Positions 52,797 through 61,366 of a stretch of 64,000 nucleotides of DNA are shown here, in pieces. The notes under the pieces are model-generated. The model was not told the origin of the DNA, searched no databases, and was given only the letters and a program-made list of their open reading frames with translations. The position numbers were made by a program, and so were the translations under genes. This stretch comes from Candidatus Poribacteria bacterium WGA-3G (lineage in GTDB: Bacteria > Poribacteria > WGA-4E > WGA-3G), in NCBI GenBank assembly GCA_000406005.1, contig ASZN01000010.1, positions 1 through 64,000 on the forward strand, given 5' to 3'. Positions within the stretch are counted from its first letter, which is position 1. Each line of letters begins with the position of its first letter.

Positions 52797-54087
52797 CGCC
52801 GCACTTCCTACATAAAATATAGAACTGAATATCATCGGACTGTGCATGTTGTATAATGAGCTCAACTGCTTGCTGAGGCAAGTCTGCTCCGCACTTAGGA
52901 CATTTGTAGAGTGAACCTTCCGTTTCGGGAAACTTGGTAATATCGCCCCACATATCTTGTATCCAATACTTGAATTCCCACGGTATTTCAGTTTCAACGA
53001 CTGTTGCAATCTCAGTGGCGTGTCGGATCAGTTTTCGGCATTCGTTAATGGAGGCAGGTTCATAAAGATGTGGTGAATACCTAAGTGGCAGTGGTTTCCC
53101 TTCTGTCTCAGTTTGCACGTTGAAATCGCGAGCGCGAGTCAGGAGTACCTGATCCAATCGTGTGCCAGGTTCTCTCGCTTTAGACCAGACCCGGTAGTAG
53201 CCAGTTCGCTTGATTTGGAAAAAGGCGGGACGATTTCCCGGTTTTTTGCCTTCTGTATCGCTTGGTGCGGTATCCCAGAGCCAACGTCCCCACTTAGTTT
53301 TATCATTGGGTTCCGACCAAATTTTTATCGCCCCGGGACCGCCTTTCCGATCCCATGGATGTGCGGCTGCGTCATCGATACCGATCCAATAGGAGTCTTT
53401 TCCTCTTTCAAAGAAGACCCGAGCCCAGAGGTACCATCTCCCTGTTTTAGGGATGTAAATTTCGTGTGTGGCGCGCGCGCCTCTTACAGCTTCAATGGCT
53501 TTACCGCGAGAAGCCTCTTCATGGTCAACGATATTCACGCCTTTATCAAGATGAATGGCATTATCGGCTTCAATAACAAGTGTATCTTTCGGTATCCGAA
53601 CGACTTCTTCAGGTTCATCGGGGTCGTGCAGTTCAACAGGTTCACTGAGGTTATAACTCTTCGCTATTCTTTGTGAAACTTGCTCAAATTCTTTTTCTGA
53701 AAGGTTGGCATCAAAGAAACAGTCACGGATGCCTTTTTTCCACATATCAAGCAATAGAAACATCGCTTTCAGGTTGCCGTCCGGACGTTTTCGAGTGCCA
53801 ACGACAATCAACATCCCTGTATCTTTAGAACGACTGATGAGACATCGATGGATCGGAAAATCTGCTGACGATTTTCTACGGATTCTGCTCGACACAACGA
53901 GCGGGGCGTAGTAGCGACATTTCGCATCGCAGCCAGGTATCTTGGCGCGCTTCGCTCTACAGCATTCCGGGCAGATTAACATACCGCTGAGAGCTGGACA
54001 GGTACGTTTCCCGTTATTAGAACGGCAGGTCCGACAACGTTGACTTGTGCGCCGTCTTGCTGATGTTTGCCGTCTCTCACGTCGCAT
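52783..54087 (-). CDS. Protein with zinc clusters at both ends and a central lectin-like beta domain
   Basis: A 434-residue protein of unusual make-up. Residues 1-65 are Arg-rich with eight Cys (CRTC, CPALSG, CPECC, CDAKC). The segment SKDTGMLIVVGTRKRPDGNL and LLLDMWKKGIRDCFFDANL at about 87-130 belongs to a known but uncharacterised bacterial domain. Residues about 170-330 are beta-rich, with TGRWYLWARVFFERGKDSYW and TGYYRVWSKAREPGTRLDQ, the pattern of CBM6-like or GBD-like carbohydrate-binding domains. The last 60 residues hold a zinc ribbon (CPKCGADL, then CRKCGGEF). No secretion signal is seen. AGGAGG precedes the ATG. Function unknown. Confidence 0.65.
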   Translation of the reverse strand: MRRERRQTSARRRTSQRCRTCRSNNGKRTCPALSGMLICPECCRAKRAKIPGCDAKCRYYAPLVVSSRIRRKSSADFPIHRCLISRSKDTGMLIVVGTRKRPDGNLKAMFLLLDMWKKGIRDCFFDANLSEKEFEQVSQRIAKSYNLSEPVELHDPDEPEEVVRIPKDTLVIEADNAIHLDKGVNIVDHEEASRGKAIEAVRGARATHEIYIPKTGRWYLWARVFFERGKDSYWIGIDDAAAHPWDRKGGPGAIKIWSEPNDKTKWGRWLWDTAPSDTEGKKPGNRPAFFQIKRTGYYRVWSKAREPGTRLDQVLLTRARDFNVQTETEGKPLPLRYSPHLYEPASINECRKLIRHATEIATVVETEIPWEFKYWIQDMWGDITKFPETEGSLYKCPKCGADLPQQAVELIIQHAQSDDIQFYILCRKCGGEFD

Positions 54088-54156
54088 GTTTCCTCCTACA
54101 AAGCGCAGTGCCGCAAAAAACTATAAAACGCTCACCCGATTGGCAAATCCAGAAAG

Positions 54157-56457
54157 TTAACTCGGACGATTAACAAGATCCGCTAAGTATTCAGCGATCT
54201 TGTCTGTAACCTGTTGCGCATCTACATCGGCGAAGTTGAAAAGTTCCTTAAGCATCGGAGAAATGGCACCCGTATCAAGCAAGGCGTTCGCGAGTCTACC
54301 CATACTGCTCCGGTTAATACCACCTTGTCCGTCGTTGTTCCCCATATCCAAAATCTTGATGCTCTCAATCTTCTCAACCGGTTTCATAAGCTGCTCGATA
54401 ATATCATCGGCATCATTGATAAGTTCTAAGATCGCCTCTTGGACAAGGACACGTTGTTCAGCAACATTTCGCGCTTCGTATTCTGCCATCTCACCTTGTG
54501 CTTTCGCGCGGGCTTCAGCAAGGATTGCGTCAGCGAGTCGTTCAATCGGTTGCGCCTGTGCTTCGGCGCTGATGACTGCGACTTCACGCTGCCACTCCGC
54601 TTCCATCACCTGTTCGGTGGCAGTCACATTCACTTCTGCCCCCATACGTTCAGCTTCGGCAACTAATTTCTCTTTTTCGGCAAGTGCGGTAACCTGTTGT
54701 TTATTCGCGACATCGATCTTTCGATCTTCATCCGTTAGGGTAACACGCAATTCCTGTCCGATACGCGACTGCTCAACCGACAACATCTTAGCGATTTCAG
54801 CGAGTTCTACCTGTCGTAATTGGTCAATCTGAGCGGTTTCGACGACGAGGTTCTTCTCAATCTCACGCTGCTGCACCTGTTGTTCTTGTGCAAAACGTTC
54901 CGTCTGTACCAACAACTCACGTTCAATATCTCGCAAGGACACGCCCTCTTCTTGTGCGATGCGTGCTTTCTCTACGATGAGCTGCTTTTCTATATCACGC
55001 GTCTCAACCTGCTGTTCTTGTCCTATCCGTGCAAGTTCTACAGTCAACATCTTAGCGATTTCAGCGAGTTCTACTTGTCGTAATTGGCCAATCTGAGCGG
55101 TTTCGACGACGAGGTTTTTCTCAATCTCACGTTCTTGAACCTGCTGTTCTTGCGCAAAACGTTCCGTCTGTACCAACAACTCACGTTCAATATCTCGCAG
55201 AGAGACACCCTCTTCTTGTGCGATGCGTGCTTTCTCCACCATGAGCTGCTTTTCTATATCGCGAACAGCGATTGCCTGTTCCTGCTCAATTTTCTGGAGT
55301 TGAACAACGAGGAATTGCTCAATTTCGGCGAGTTGTACAACTTTGGACTGCGCAATCTGTTGCGTTTCGACAATAAGGTTTTTCTCGATTTCACGTTCTT
55401 GAACGACCTGTTCCTGTTGGACGCGAGCCACTTCAACATCGCGCACCATCTCGATTTCACGTTCTTGAACGACCTGTTCTTGTATGATCCGTGCGCGTTC
55501 GACTTCCTGTTTCATTTCGTATTCGCGCTCTTGCACACTCTGTTCCATTTCAAACTGGAATTTGAGGGTTTCCGCTTCTCGTTCAGCAGCATAGATTGCG
55601 ATATTTTTCTGCTGGTCAGATTCTGCCCACGCCTGCTCCTGTTCAGCTGCGAATTTCTCAATACGAGCATTGACCTCAATCTGAACGATAGCGACCTCTT
55701 TCTGCTGTATAATGCTCACTTTTTCTCGCTCTTGATCAGCAGTAATTTCAGTAATTTCTCGAATACCGACAGCATCAAATCGGTTTTCTGCGTCGAGTGT
55801 TTCAACGGGTGTTTGGTCTACTCGTATAATTGAGACGGTTTCAAGCGTTAATCCGTTTTGTGTTTCTAAATCTTCGCCACAAGCATCTTGGACTTTATTA
55901 GCAAATTCTTGGCGTTTCTGGAGGAGGTCTTGGATATCACTTTCGGCGGCTACGCTTCGCAACGCACCTTCAAGTTTAGGTTCAATGAGTTCTCGGACGG
56001 TCTCGGGTGTCATCGATTTATCACCGAGTGCTTGTGCAGCCCGTAGCACATCATCTTCATCAGGTTCAACTTTAAGATAGAAGACGACTTCAACGTCGGC
56101 GCGATTAAAGTCGAAAGTAATTAAAGCCTCTTGTGCCTCTCGGAGGACCTCAATCCGCATAGTATTGAGAGAGATCTCTTTGATCTCATGGATAATGGTG
56201 TTAACCCAGAGTCCTTTGGTGATATTAATTTTTTCTTTTGAACCACCCGTTCGGACGAGTGCAACGTCGGCTTTTGGTATCCTGTAGCGGATGATTGCGA
56301 CACAAGTAGCCGCTAAAAAAGCGAGTAGGACGACGAAAAGGCCCGTCAACCATCGCATCACGCCAGTCTGTCCAAAACCGTCAAGGTTTTGGTAGACGAA
56401 CCAGCCAACAGCGACTGCTACAACAATTAAAAAGACGATAACAGCAATGAAACGCAT
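54157..56457 (-). CDS. Flotillin-like SPFH/Band 7 protein with long 22-residue repeat region
   Basis: A 766-residue membrane protein. Two hydrophobic helices (about 1-20 and 36-56) are followed by an SPFH/Band 7 domain (about 60-225), with KADVALVRTGGSKEKI, IKEISLNTMRIEV and FDFNRADVEVVFYLKVEP. Coiled coil follows, including twelve tandem repeats of 22 residues (313-576), then AEAERMGAEVNVTATEQ and a tail that ends in an NDGQGGINRSSMGRLANALLD flotillin-like part. Flotillins gather in lipid microdomains of the inner membrane. AGGAG precedes the ATG. It is much longer than typical bacterial flotillins (about 500) because of the repeats. The two genes beside it are unusual fusions. Confidence 0.8.
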   Translation of the reverse strand: MRFIAVIVFLIVVAVAVGWFVYQNLDGFGQTGVMRWLTGLFVVLLAFLAATCVAIIRYRIPKADVALVRTGGSKEKINITKGLWVNTIIHEIKEISLNTMRIEVLREAQEALITFDFNRADVEVVFYLKVEPDEDDVLRAAQALGDKSMTPETVRELIEPKLEGALRSVAAESDIQDLLQKRQEFANKVQDACGEDLETQNGLTLETVSIIRVDQTPVETLDAENRFDAVGIREITEITADQEREKVSIIQQKEVAIVQIEVNARIEKFAAEQEQAWAESDQQKNIAIYAAEREAETLKFQFEMEQSVQEREYEMKQEVERARIIQEQVVQEREIEMVRDVEVARVQQEQVVQEREIEKNLIVETQQIAQSKVVQLAEIEQFLVVQLQKIEQEQAIAVRDIEKQLMVEKARIAQEEGVSLRDIERELLVQTERFAQEQQVQEREIEKNLVVETAQIGQLRQVELAEIAKMLTVELARIGQEQQVETRDIEKQLIVEKARIAQEEGVSLRDIERELLVQTERFAQEQQVQQREIEKNLVVETAQIDQLRQVELAEIAKMLSVEQSRIGQELRVTLTDEDRKIDVANKQQVTALAEKEKLVAEAERMGAEVNVTATEQVMEAEWQREVAVISAEAQAQPIERLADAILAEARAKAQGEMAEYEARNVAEQRVLVQEAILELINDADDIIEQLMKPVEKIESIKILDMGNNDGQGGINRSSMGRLANALLDTGAISPMLKELFNFADVDAQQVTDKIAEYLADLVNRPS
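54730..55521 (-). repeat. Twelve in-frame 66-bp repeats with an 88-residue duplicated block
   Basis: The 22-residue unit has Ile or Tyr at position 1, Leu or Val near 5-7, Glu near 8, and Gln-Glu at 14-15, with a charged end (RE, AE or RD). Units 5-8 (54994-55257) are almost the same as units 9-12 (54730-54993), so a recent 264-bp duplication is likely. The heptad-like spacing fits a long coiled coil. Confidence 0.85.
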
Positions 56458-56524
56458 TCAATTCTCCTATAGACAATAATCTGGCGGCACGGAGGTATGT
56501 ATTTGATGTCCCCTAAAGTTTTTT

Positions 56525-57940
56525 TTATCGGAAGATCTCTTCATCGCTGAGGTGCGTCCGATAGCGCCCCTTGAGCGGTTGACGTGGAGAAGTCTGCCAT
56601 GCGAGGTTAGCTAAGTAACAGAGGGCATTCTCAATGAGAGGTTTTGCTATCGTCGTGCGATGTGGGTCCCGGGTATCGACAGCAAAAGCGACATAATACC
56701 CCTCACCCCATTGGAGCTGCACACTGATAGCATCGCCGTTATCCTCTCTGACAGCCAATTTTCGGTAACTCCGGTCATCAGTAACCCAGTGATCATCGGT
56801 TATCAAGGTATCTACATTAATTTTGTGGGGCCAGGTAAACATTCCGGTTTTCTGTCCATCATCGGTAACTCGGACGTTACCATCGTTGGAATTAATGACT
56901 TTAATGGGATGTCGGTTAACTGGCAGCCAGTCGCCCCTCCACTGAGGTTCACTTGTATGAACACCATCAGGGGGTACGATGTTATTGTCCATAGCAGAAG
57001 CCCAGACGATGCCACCCTTTCGGACGAAATCCTGAATCGCTTCATCAGCATCCTCAATGAAGTATTCTCCATCATGCCCTGGGGCGTTCCACGTGAACCA
57101 GACAATGTCGTAATTTGAGAGTGCTATGCTTGAGAGTTTGACTGCATTGTTAGGATCACCGCGATTTTCTGGATTGTCATTGACATGCACAGTTGTGAAT
57201 TGGAATTCCAATCCTTCAATTGTTGTTAACGACTCCAACACTGCCGGTTCATTTGTCATATTGTCCCCGACAACAACCAAAACTCGGAATACACCCAATG
57301 GTACAATCTTTATGGAAGAGATAATATCCGAAAAGGATTGTGAGTGTGGCAGTGACCTGAGATTCCGAAGTCCTAATTTAAATTCCCGCGAGTTCAAGCT
57401 GAGGTTTAACCGTCGCCCTTCAAAATTTACGTGTTCATAGAAGATAACGTGGCATCCACTGAATGGGAAACTGGGACCGCGTTGGATGCGAATCGAAGAG
57501 ATTGTGTCATTCATGCCGATCTCAAAGACTGAGCTGACATCACGCATAATGACACTCCGCTGTCCACTATAGTCTACATCTCGAAACACTTCAATGATAA
57601 CCGGAACGGCACCGTACTCCGGTGGTGTCGGGTGTGCTGACGGACTAAAACTGATAGCTGTAATGGCATCGCCGAAGTTATAGGGGATATCGTGGATATT
57701 CGGATAGAACCCAGGAGCAAGGACCAATCGCCGTCCTCTATAGTTCTCATGCTCATGAAAAATAGCCTTGTAGTTTGGCGACGCGTTGAATCCTGGGCCT
57801 TTGTAAATTTTGATCGAAGATATAATATCTTGTGCCCCGATGTCTGAGGTGTTCGGTATCGACTCAATCAATGTCAATTTACGTCCACGAAAATTGACGT
57901 GTTCAAAGACTTCAACGACGAGCCTCGGCATGTTCGTCAT
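56525..57940 (-). CDS. Beta/gamma-crystallin domains fused to ThuA-like domain
   Basis: A 471-residue protein. Residues about 7-210 hold four Greek-key motifs of beta/gamma-crystallins, each with a YEH/FEHxNFxGRxL core: VFEHVNFRGRKLTL, FHEHENYRGRRLVL, VFRDVDYSGQRSVI and FYEHVNFEGRRLNL. Each ends in an SSI or AIS stretch. Residues about 215-440 look like a ThuA / glutamine-amidotransferase-like fold: VFRVLVVVGDNM, YDIVWFTWNAPGHDGEYF, FVRKGGIVWASAMDNNIVPPDG and GYYVAFAVDTRDP. Such ThuA domains are found in trehalose-use and other carbohydrate proteins. No signal peptide. AAGGAG precedes the ATG and a good promoter is upstream. I know of no described protein with this layout. Confidence 0.75.
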   Translation of the reverse strand: MTNMPRLVVEVFEHVNFRGRKLTLIESIPNTSDIGAQDIISSIKIYKGPGFNASPNYKAIFHEHENYRGRRLVLAPGFYPNIHDIPYNFGDAITAISFSPSAHPTPPEYGAVPVIIEVFRDVDYSGQRSVIMRDVSSVFEIGMNDTISSIRIQRGPSFPFSGCHVIFYEHVNFEGRRLNLSLNSREFKLGLRNLRSLPHSQSFSDIISSIKIVPLGVFRVLVVVGDNMTNEPAVLESLTTIEGLEFQFTTVHVNDNPENRGDPNNAVKLSSIALSNYDIVWFTWNAPGHDGEYFIEDADEAIQDFVRKGGIVWASAMDNNIVPPDGVHTSEPQWRGDWLPVNRHPIKVINSNDGNVRVTDDGQKTGMFTWPHKINVDTLITDDHWVTDDRSYRKLAVREDNGDAISVQLQWGEGYYVAFAVDTRDPHRTTIAKPLIENALCYLANLAWQTSPRQPLKGRYRTHLSDEEIFR

Positions 57941-57994
57941 ACACTGCTCCTTGTTCTCAGGTATAACCCTTATACAGAAATAGCGAGTTAAAAT

Positions 57995-58024
57995 ATAATA
58001 GCATCAGTAGTGACAGTTTGTCAA
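57995..58024 (-). promoter_or_regulatory. Promoter for the crystallin-ThuA gene
   Basis: Read leftward: TTGACA (58024-58019), 18-nt spacer, TATTAT (58000-57995) preceded by TGC. The ATG at 57940 is about 55 nt downstream. Confidence 0.65.
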
Positions 58025-58142
58025 GAAAAACACAAAGAATTTTCTAATAGCCCCGTGAGTGGTTTCGTTTTTCCTTGATTCACGCAAAGAAGTATGATAA
58101 ATTACAGATAGCATCTTATCACGAAAGCCGTTAGGATAAAAT

Positions 58143-59027
58143 ATGGTGAACCTGATGTCCTACAGAAGAGTGCTTCTCGCCATTTTAATCATCGGAACCA
58201 GCGGGATTCTTGTCTATTTCTTGGTGCGGATGGAGCAGTCTGAAATACAGCAGACAGCGGAATCGCGTCCGATAGATCTACCTTATAATTGGATCGGCGA
58301 TATTACAAAAGAACCTATCGCGGAACCCTCTGGTATTACATATCACCCCACCCGCAAGAGCCTCTTTATTGCAGATGATTCAGGCATCGTCTATGAAATC
58401 AAACCAGACGGGACACGTATCCAAGCCAACGGGGTAAACGAACTCGACATCGAAGGAATCACGGTGGATCCGACGACGGGTTTATTGTATATCGCGATTG
58501 AGGACGCTGAAGCGATTATAGAAATTGACCCAGAAACACTCACGATTCAAAGAGAATTCAAAATCGTCAGAGAGTTTAAAGGAGAACAACTCCTGAAGAA
58601 AGGCGGTATGGGGATCGAGGCGATCGCTTTTGTACCAGATGCATCACACCCTGAAGGCGGGACTTTTTGGGTCGGAAACCAATCCTTCAGTCTAAAAGAA
58701 AAGGATGAACCGTCAGTTGTCTGTGAAGTCGTTGTGCCGCTTCGTAGCACCACAGCTCGGAAAGCGGAAGGCACTATTATTAACGCTCACAAAATGGATT
58801 TCATTGACATTTCGGGACTCGTCTACGATACGCAAGACGATATCTTGATTTTAATCAGTGATACAACAAACCTTTTCGTCGAGATGAATCGGCAAGGTGC
58901 CATTTTAAGTAGATACCTCTTGCCCGGTAACGAGCAAGAGGGTGTAGCATTAGACGGTCTCGGCTATATGTATGTCGCTCAGGAAAGCGGAGAAATTATT
59001 AAATTAGGAGATCGGAGGCTCCGTTAG
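58143..59027 (+). CDS. SdiA-regulated-type beta-propeller protein
   Basis: A 294-residue protein with an N-terminal membrane anchor (about 8-28) and a beta-propeller of the SdiA-regulated family (PF06977). The repeats EPSGITYHPTRKSLFIADDSG, ELDIEGITVDPTTGLLYIAIED and EQEGVALDGLGYMYVAQESG each carry the (Y/I)-x-P-x-x-x-L-(F/Y) blade pattern, and the MGIEAIAFVPDASHPEGGTFW stretch fits esterase-like phytase-related propellers. AGGA precedes the ATG. It is a single-gene unit. In Enterobacteria such genes respond to SdiA; here only the fold can be claimed. Confidence 0.75.
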   Translation: MVNLMSYRRVLLAILIIGTSGILVYFLVRMEQSEIQQTAESRPIDLPYNWIGDITKEPIAEPSGITYHPTRKSLFIADDSGIVYEIKPDGTRIQANGVNELDIEGITVDPTTGLLYIAIEDAEAIIEIDPETLTIQREFKIVREFKGEQLLKKGGMGIEAIAFVPDASHPEGGTFWVGNQSFSLKEKDEPSVVCEVVVPLRSTTARKAEGTIINAHKMDFIDISGLVYDTQDDILILISDTTNLFVEMNRQGAILSRYLLPGNEQEGVALDGLGYMYVAQESGEIIKLGDRRLR

Positions 59028-59075
59028 AAACGCTGCGACTTCCATTTGATGCGCGACACCAGCGAGCCGCCGTTT

Positions 59076-59303
59076 CTATGCCTCCGTTATCTGCTGACCC
59101 TCGGTGGTATCTTCAAGTCGCAACACCGTAATCCCGGGTATCAGGTCTAATACAAGACTAACGGAGGCATACTGTTCTGCTGCATAACCGCGATCTACTC
59201 GCCACAACACTTGTACGTTTCCCTCATCGTATAGAATCCCGTTTGCGAGTTTCTTACCGTCAGCGTCTTCTAAATGGAAAAATCTACGGCGTTTGGTATC
59301 CAT
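59076..59303 (-). CDS. Small hypothetical protein
   Basis: A 75-residue protein. The ATG at 59303 is chosen because GAGG and GGA lie upstream; a reading 10 codons longer is possible. It is charged, with a HLEDADGKKLANGILYDEGN start and a VLDLIPGITVLRLED strand pattern, suggesting a small alpha/beta or beta domain. No family is recognised. It lies 58 nt after mqnD, in the same direction, and might be cotranscribed. Confidence 0.45.
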   Translation of the reverse strand: MDTKRRRFFHLEDADGKKLANGILYDEGNVQVLWRVDRGYAAEQYASVSLVLDLIPGITVLRLEDTTEGQQITEA

Positions 59304-59361
59304 CGTTTCCGACCTCAAAGAGAAACATAGCATCTCAGTTTATCAGAACAAGCGCAAGGGA

Positions 59362-60201
59362 CTATTCGAGCGTAACGAAATCAGCATCAACACGGTGTGG
59401 AATTATGCCTGCCTCGTTGCCACGCCGGAGTAATTCTTGGACCCCCGCTCTCCCTTTATCGCCATAATCGAGTGTATAGTCATTGACGTACATCCCGACA
59501 AATTTGTCCGCCAGTGCGGTCTCCATATCGCGAGCGTAGGTCATCGCGTATTCTAATCCGTGTGAGCGATGGTCGAGTGAATATTGAATGCTCTGCTTCA
59601 GGAGTTCGGTTATCTTGCGTATTTTCTCGGAGCCGAGGTTGCGGCGAATGACATTGGCTCCAAGCGGCAGCGGGAGTCCAGTCTCTTCGTACCACCATTC
59701 ACCCAAATCAATGACTTTGTGAAGTCCTTCGCGGGCGTATGTTAATTGCCCTTCGTGAATAATGAGCCCAGCGTCCACCTCATCTTGTTGGACAGCGTCC
59801 AATATTTTGTCAAAAGGACGCGTTTCTGCTTCAAAATTCGGTTGGAGGAGACTGAGTGTAAGATAAGCGGTTGTCATTTTGCCGGGAATGGCGATTCGCT
59901 TACCCTCAAGGTTCTCAATTGGTGCTTTTGAGACGACAAGGGGTCCATAACGATCACCGATACTTGCGCCACAAGGCATGAGTGCGTAGTCTTTCGCGAC
60001 ATACGCGTAAGCGTGAACCGAGATCGCTGTGACCTCAAGTTCTGCTGCGAGTGCTCGCTGGTTTAAAGTCTCAATATCTTCAATCACATGAACAATCTCG
60101 AACGGGTCGGTCGGAATCAGCCCTTTAGCGAGTGCGTAGAACATAAACGCGTCATCGGAATCCGGGCTGTGTCCAATCCGTATTTTTTCTATCTTTGCCA
60201 T
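59362..60201 (-). CDS. mqnD: 1,4-dihydroxy-6-naphthoate synthase (futalosine menaquinone pathway)
   Basis: A 279-residue protein of the MqnA/MqnD family, which share a periplasmic-binding-protein-like fold. The N-terminal IRIGHSPDSDDAFMFYALA is the MqnD signature, and SVHAYAYVAKDYALMPCGASIG, then AGLIIHEGQLTY, follow. MqnD acts in the alternative menaquinone route, cleaving cyclic dehypoxanthinyl futalosine to 1,4-dihydroxy-6-naphthoate. No other mqn gene is in the window. It starts with AAGGA ahead of the ATG. A divergent promoter for the methyltransferase lies in the 100-nt gap. Confidence 0.88.
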   Translation of the reverse strand: MAKIEKIRIGHSPDSDDAFMFYALAKGLIPTDPFEIVHVIEDIETLNQRALAAELEVTAISVHAYAYVAKDYALMPCGASIGDRYGPLVVSKAPIENLEGKRIAIPGKMTTAYLTLSLLQPNFEAETRPFDKILDAVQQDEVDAGLIIHEGQLTYAREGLHKVIDLGEWWYEETGLPLPLGANVIRRNLGSEKIRKITELLKQSIQYSLDHRSHGLEYAMTYARDMETALADKFVGMYVNDYTLDYGDKGRAGVQELLRRGNEAGIIPHRVDADFVTLE

Positions 60202-60224
60202 AACATTCCTTTTTTTATATCTGA

Positions 60225-60254
60225 TTGCAATTTTTGTTCTGATAGTGTTATAAT
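60225..60254 (+). promoter_or_regulatory. Promoter for the methyltransferase gene
   Basis: TTGCAA (60225-60230), 18-nt spacer, TATAAT (60249-60254) with TGT in front. The start at 60314 is about 59 nt downstream. Confidence 0.6.
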
Positions 60255-60313
60255 GCGTTATTTGAACGGTTTTTCAGTCAATTTAGACTGGGGTATAGGA
60301 GTCAAATCAATTG

Positions 60314-61258
60314 ATGGCGTTGCAAGCGAAACCTATATATTTTTATCTGACGGCAATTCCAGATCGTCTCGACGCGTTGGTCACTGCCGAGAGTATTACA
60401 CTGACAGGATCTGCCCCGAATATGCACGGGATCACACTTTCAGAACAGTGTGTTGACGTGCGATGCAGTGCGTATCTGAAAAGCTGCAGTGAACTCCTTT
60501 TTGAAGCATCAAACCTCACCGAACTCTGTGCGGATATCCGTTCCGCCGGTTTGCACGCCGACGAATTTCGGGTGTCTGTCGTGAAAAAGCCGCGCAGTTT
60601 AAAGGTCAACGCTATGGAACTTGCACGGGATATCGGCAGTGCTGTCGGTGGCAGTGCGAATCTCAGCCATCCGAAAGTTACCTTTTTAGCGGTTGTCACA
60701 ACTGAACGGATATGGTTTGGACGGCTTCTCTCTGAATCCGATAATATATGGCTTGCACACGACCAGCGTCCGTACATGACTTCAAGTTCTCTACCATCGC
60801 GATTGGCGCGTGTGCTGGTCAACCTAATGGCGCGTCCAGGTGATCGGCTCCTCGATCCGTGCTGCGGAACAGGGACAATCGTGATGTCGGCAGCCCATAG
60901 CGGCATCCGAGTCGTCGGTTACGACAACAACCCGCGGATGGTGGGGGCAACGACGAAAAATCTACAGCACTTCGGACTTACAGCAGACGTAGCGTTAGGT
61001 GATGCCAGGCAAGTTAGCGGAGCGTTCGACGCAGTTGCCACAGACCTACCTTACGGCATCAACCTTAACAAAGATGAATTACAAGACATCGAAATTTTAG
61101 CGAATCTACGGACGTGTGCGCCAAAAGTAGCACTCATAGACCTCCGTGATCTCACTAAACCGTTAAATGACTTGGGGTACGAGATAGAGACTGTCATCCC
61201 GGTCCCGAAACTGAGCATCGTGAGGCGTATCTTCATCGCTTCTGTCACTGAAGCGTAG
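60314..61258 (+). CDS. Trm11/UPF0020-type RNA or DNA methyltransferase
   Basis: A 314-residue Rossmann-fold methyltransferase. LLDPCCGTGTIVMSAA holds the S-adenosylmethionine site, ATDLPYGINL is the catalytic (D/N)PPY-type motif, and GYDNNPRMVGATTKNL is the acidic strand. The N-terminal half (1-150) has a reduced THUMP-like region. The layout matches the Trm-G10/Trm11 group, which adds m2G or m22G at tRNA position 10; it could also be a 23S rRNA or DNA enzyme. AGGAG lies 9 nt before a TTG at 60311 and 12 nt before the ATG at 60314; both starts are possible. Confidence 0.75.
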   Translation: MALQAKPIYFYLTAIPDRLDALVTAESITLTGSAPNMHGITLSEQCVDVRCSAYLKSCSELLFEASNLTELCADIRSAGLHADEFRVSVVKKPRSLKVNAMELARDIGSAVGGSANLSHPKVTFLAVVTTERIWFGRLLSESDNIWLAHDQRPYMTSSSLPSRLARVLVNLMARPGDRLLDPCCGTGTIVMSAAHSGIRVVGYDNNPRMVGATTKNLQHFGLTADVALGDARQVSGAFDAVATDLPYGINLNKDELQDIEILANLRTCAPKVALIDLRDLTKPLNDLGYEIETVIPVPKLSIVRRIFIASVTEA

Positions 61259-61300
61259 CGTTTTAGGATTATTATCAAAAATTCATCAATTAGGTGCTGA

Positions 61301-61357
61301 GGCGGGGTTACAAACCCTGAAGAAACACCCCAGCAAAAACCCTGCAAAGGGTGTTGC
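61301..61357. repeat. Dispersed intergenic repeat, copy 3 of 3
   Basis: GGCGGGGTTACAAACC, then CTGAAGAAACACCCCAGC, then CCCTGCAAAGGG and TGTTGC. It is closest to the copy at 13699-13754 and shares its first part with 1-46. It lies between converging gene ends. Confidence 0.65.
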
Positions 61358-61366
61358 ACAAGGTTA

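Noticed and set aside
54730..55521. Regular 66-bp repeats that might be taken for a CRISPR-like or satellite array
   Set aside because: The repeats are in frame inside one leftward coding region, encode a clean 22-residue coiled-coil unit, and have no unique spacers.
55084..55833. A 249-codon rightward reading frame opposite the flotillin repeats
   Set aside because: It is the complement of the repeat DNA. Its protein is Leu/Phe-rich and has no ribosome site or family match.
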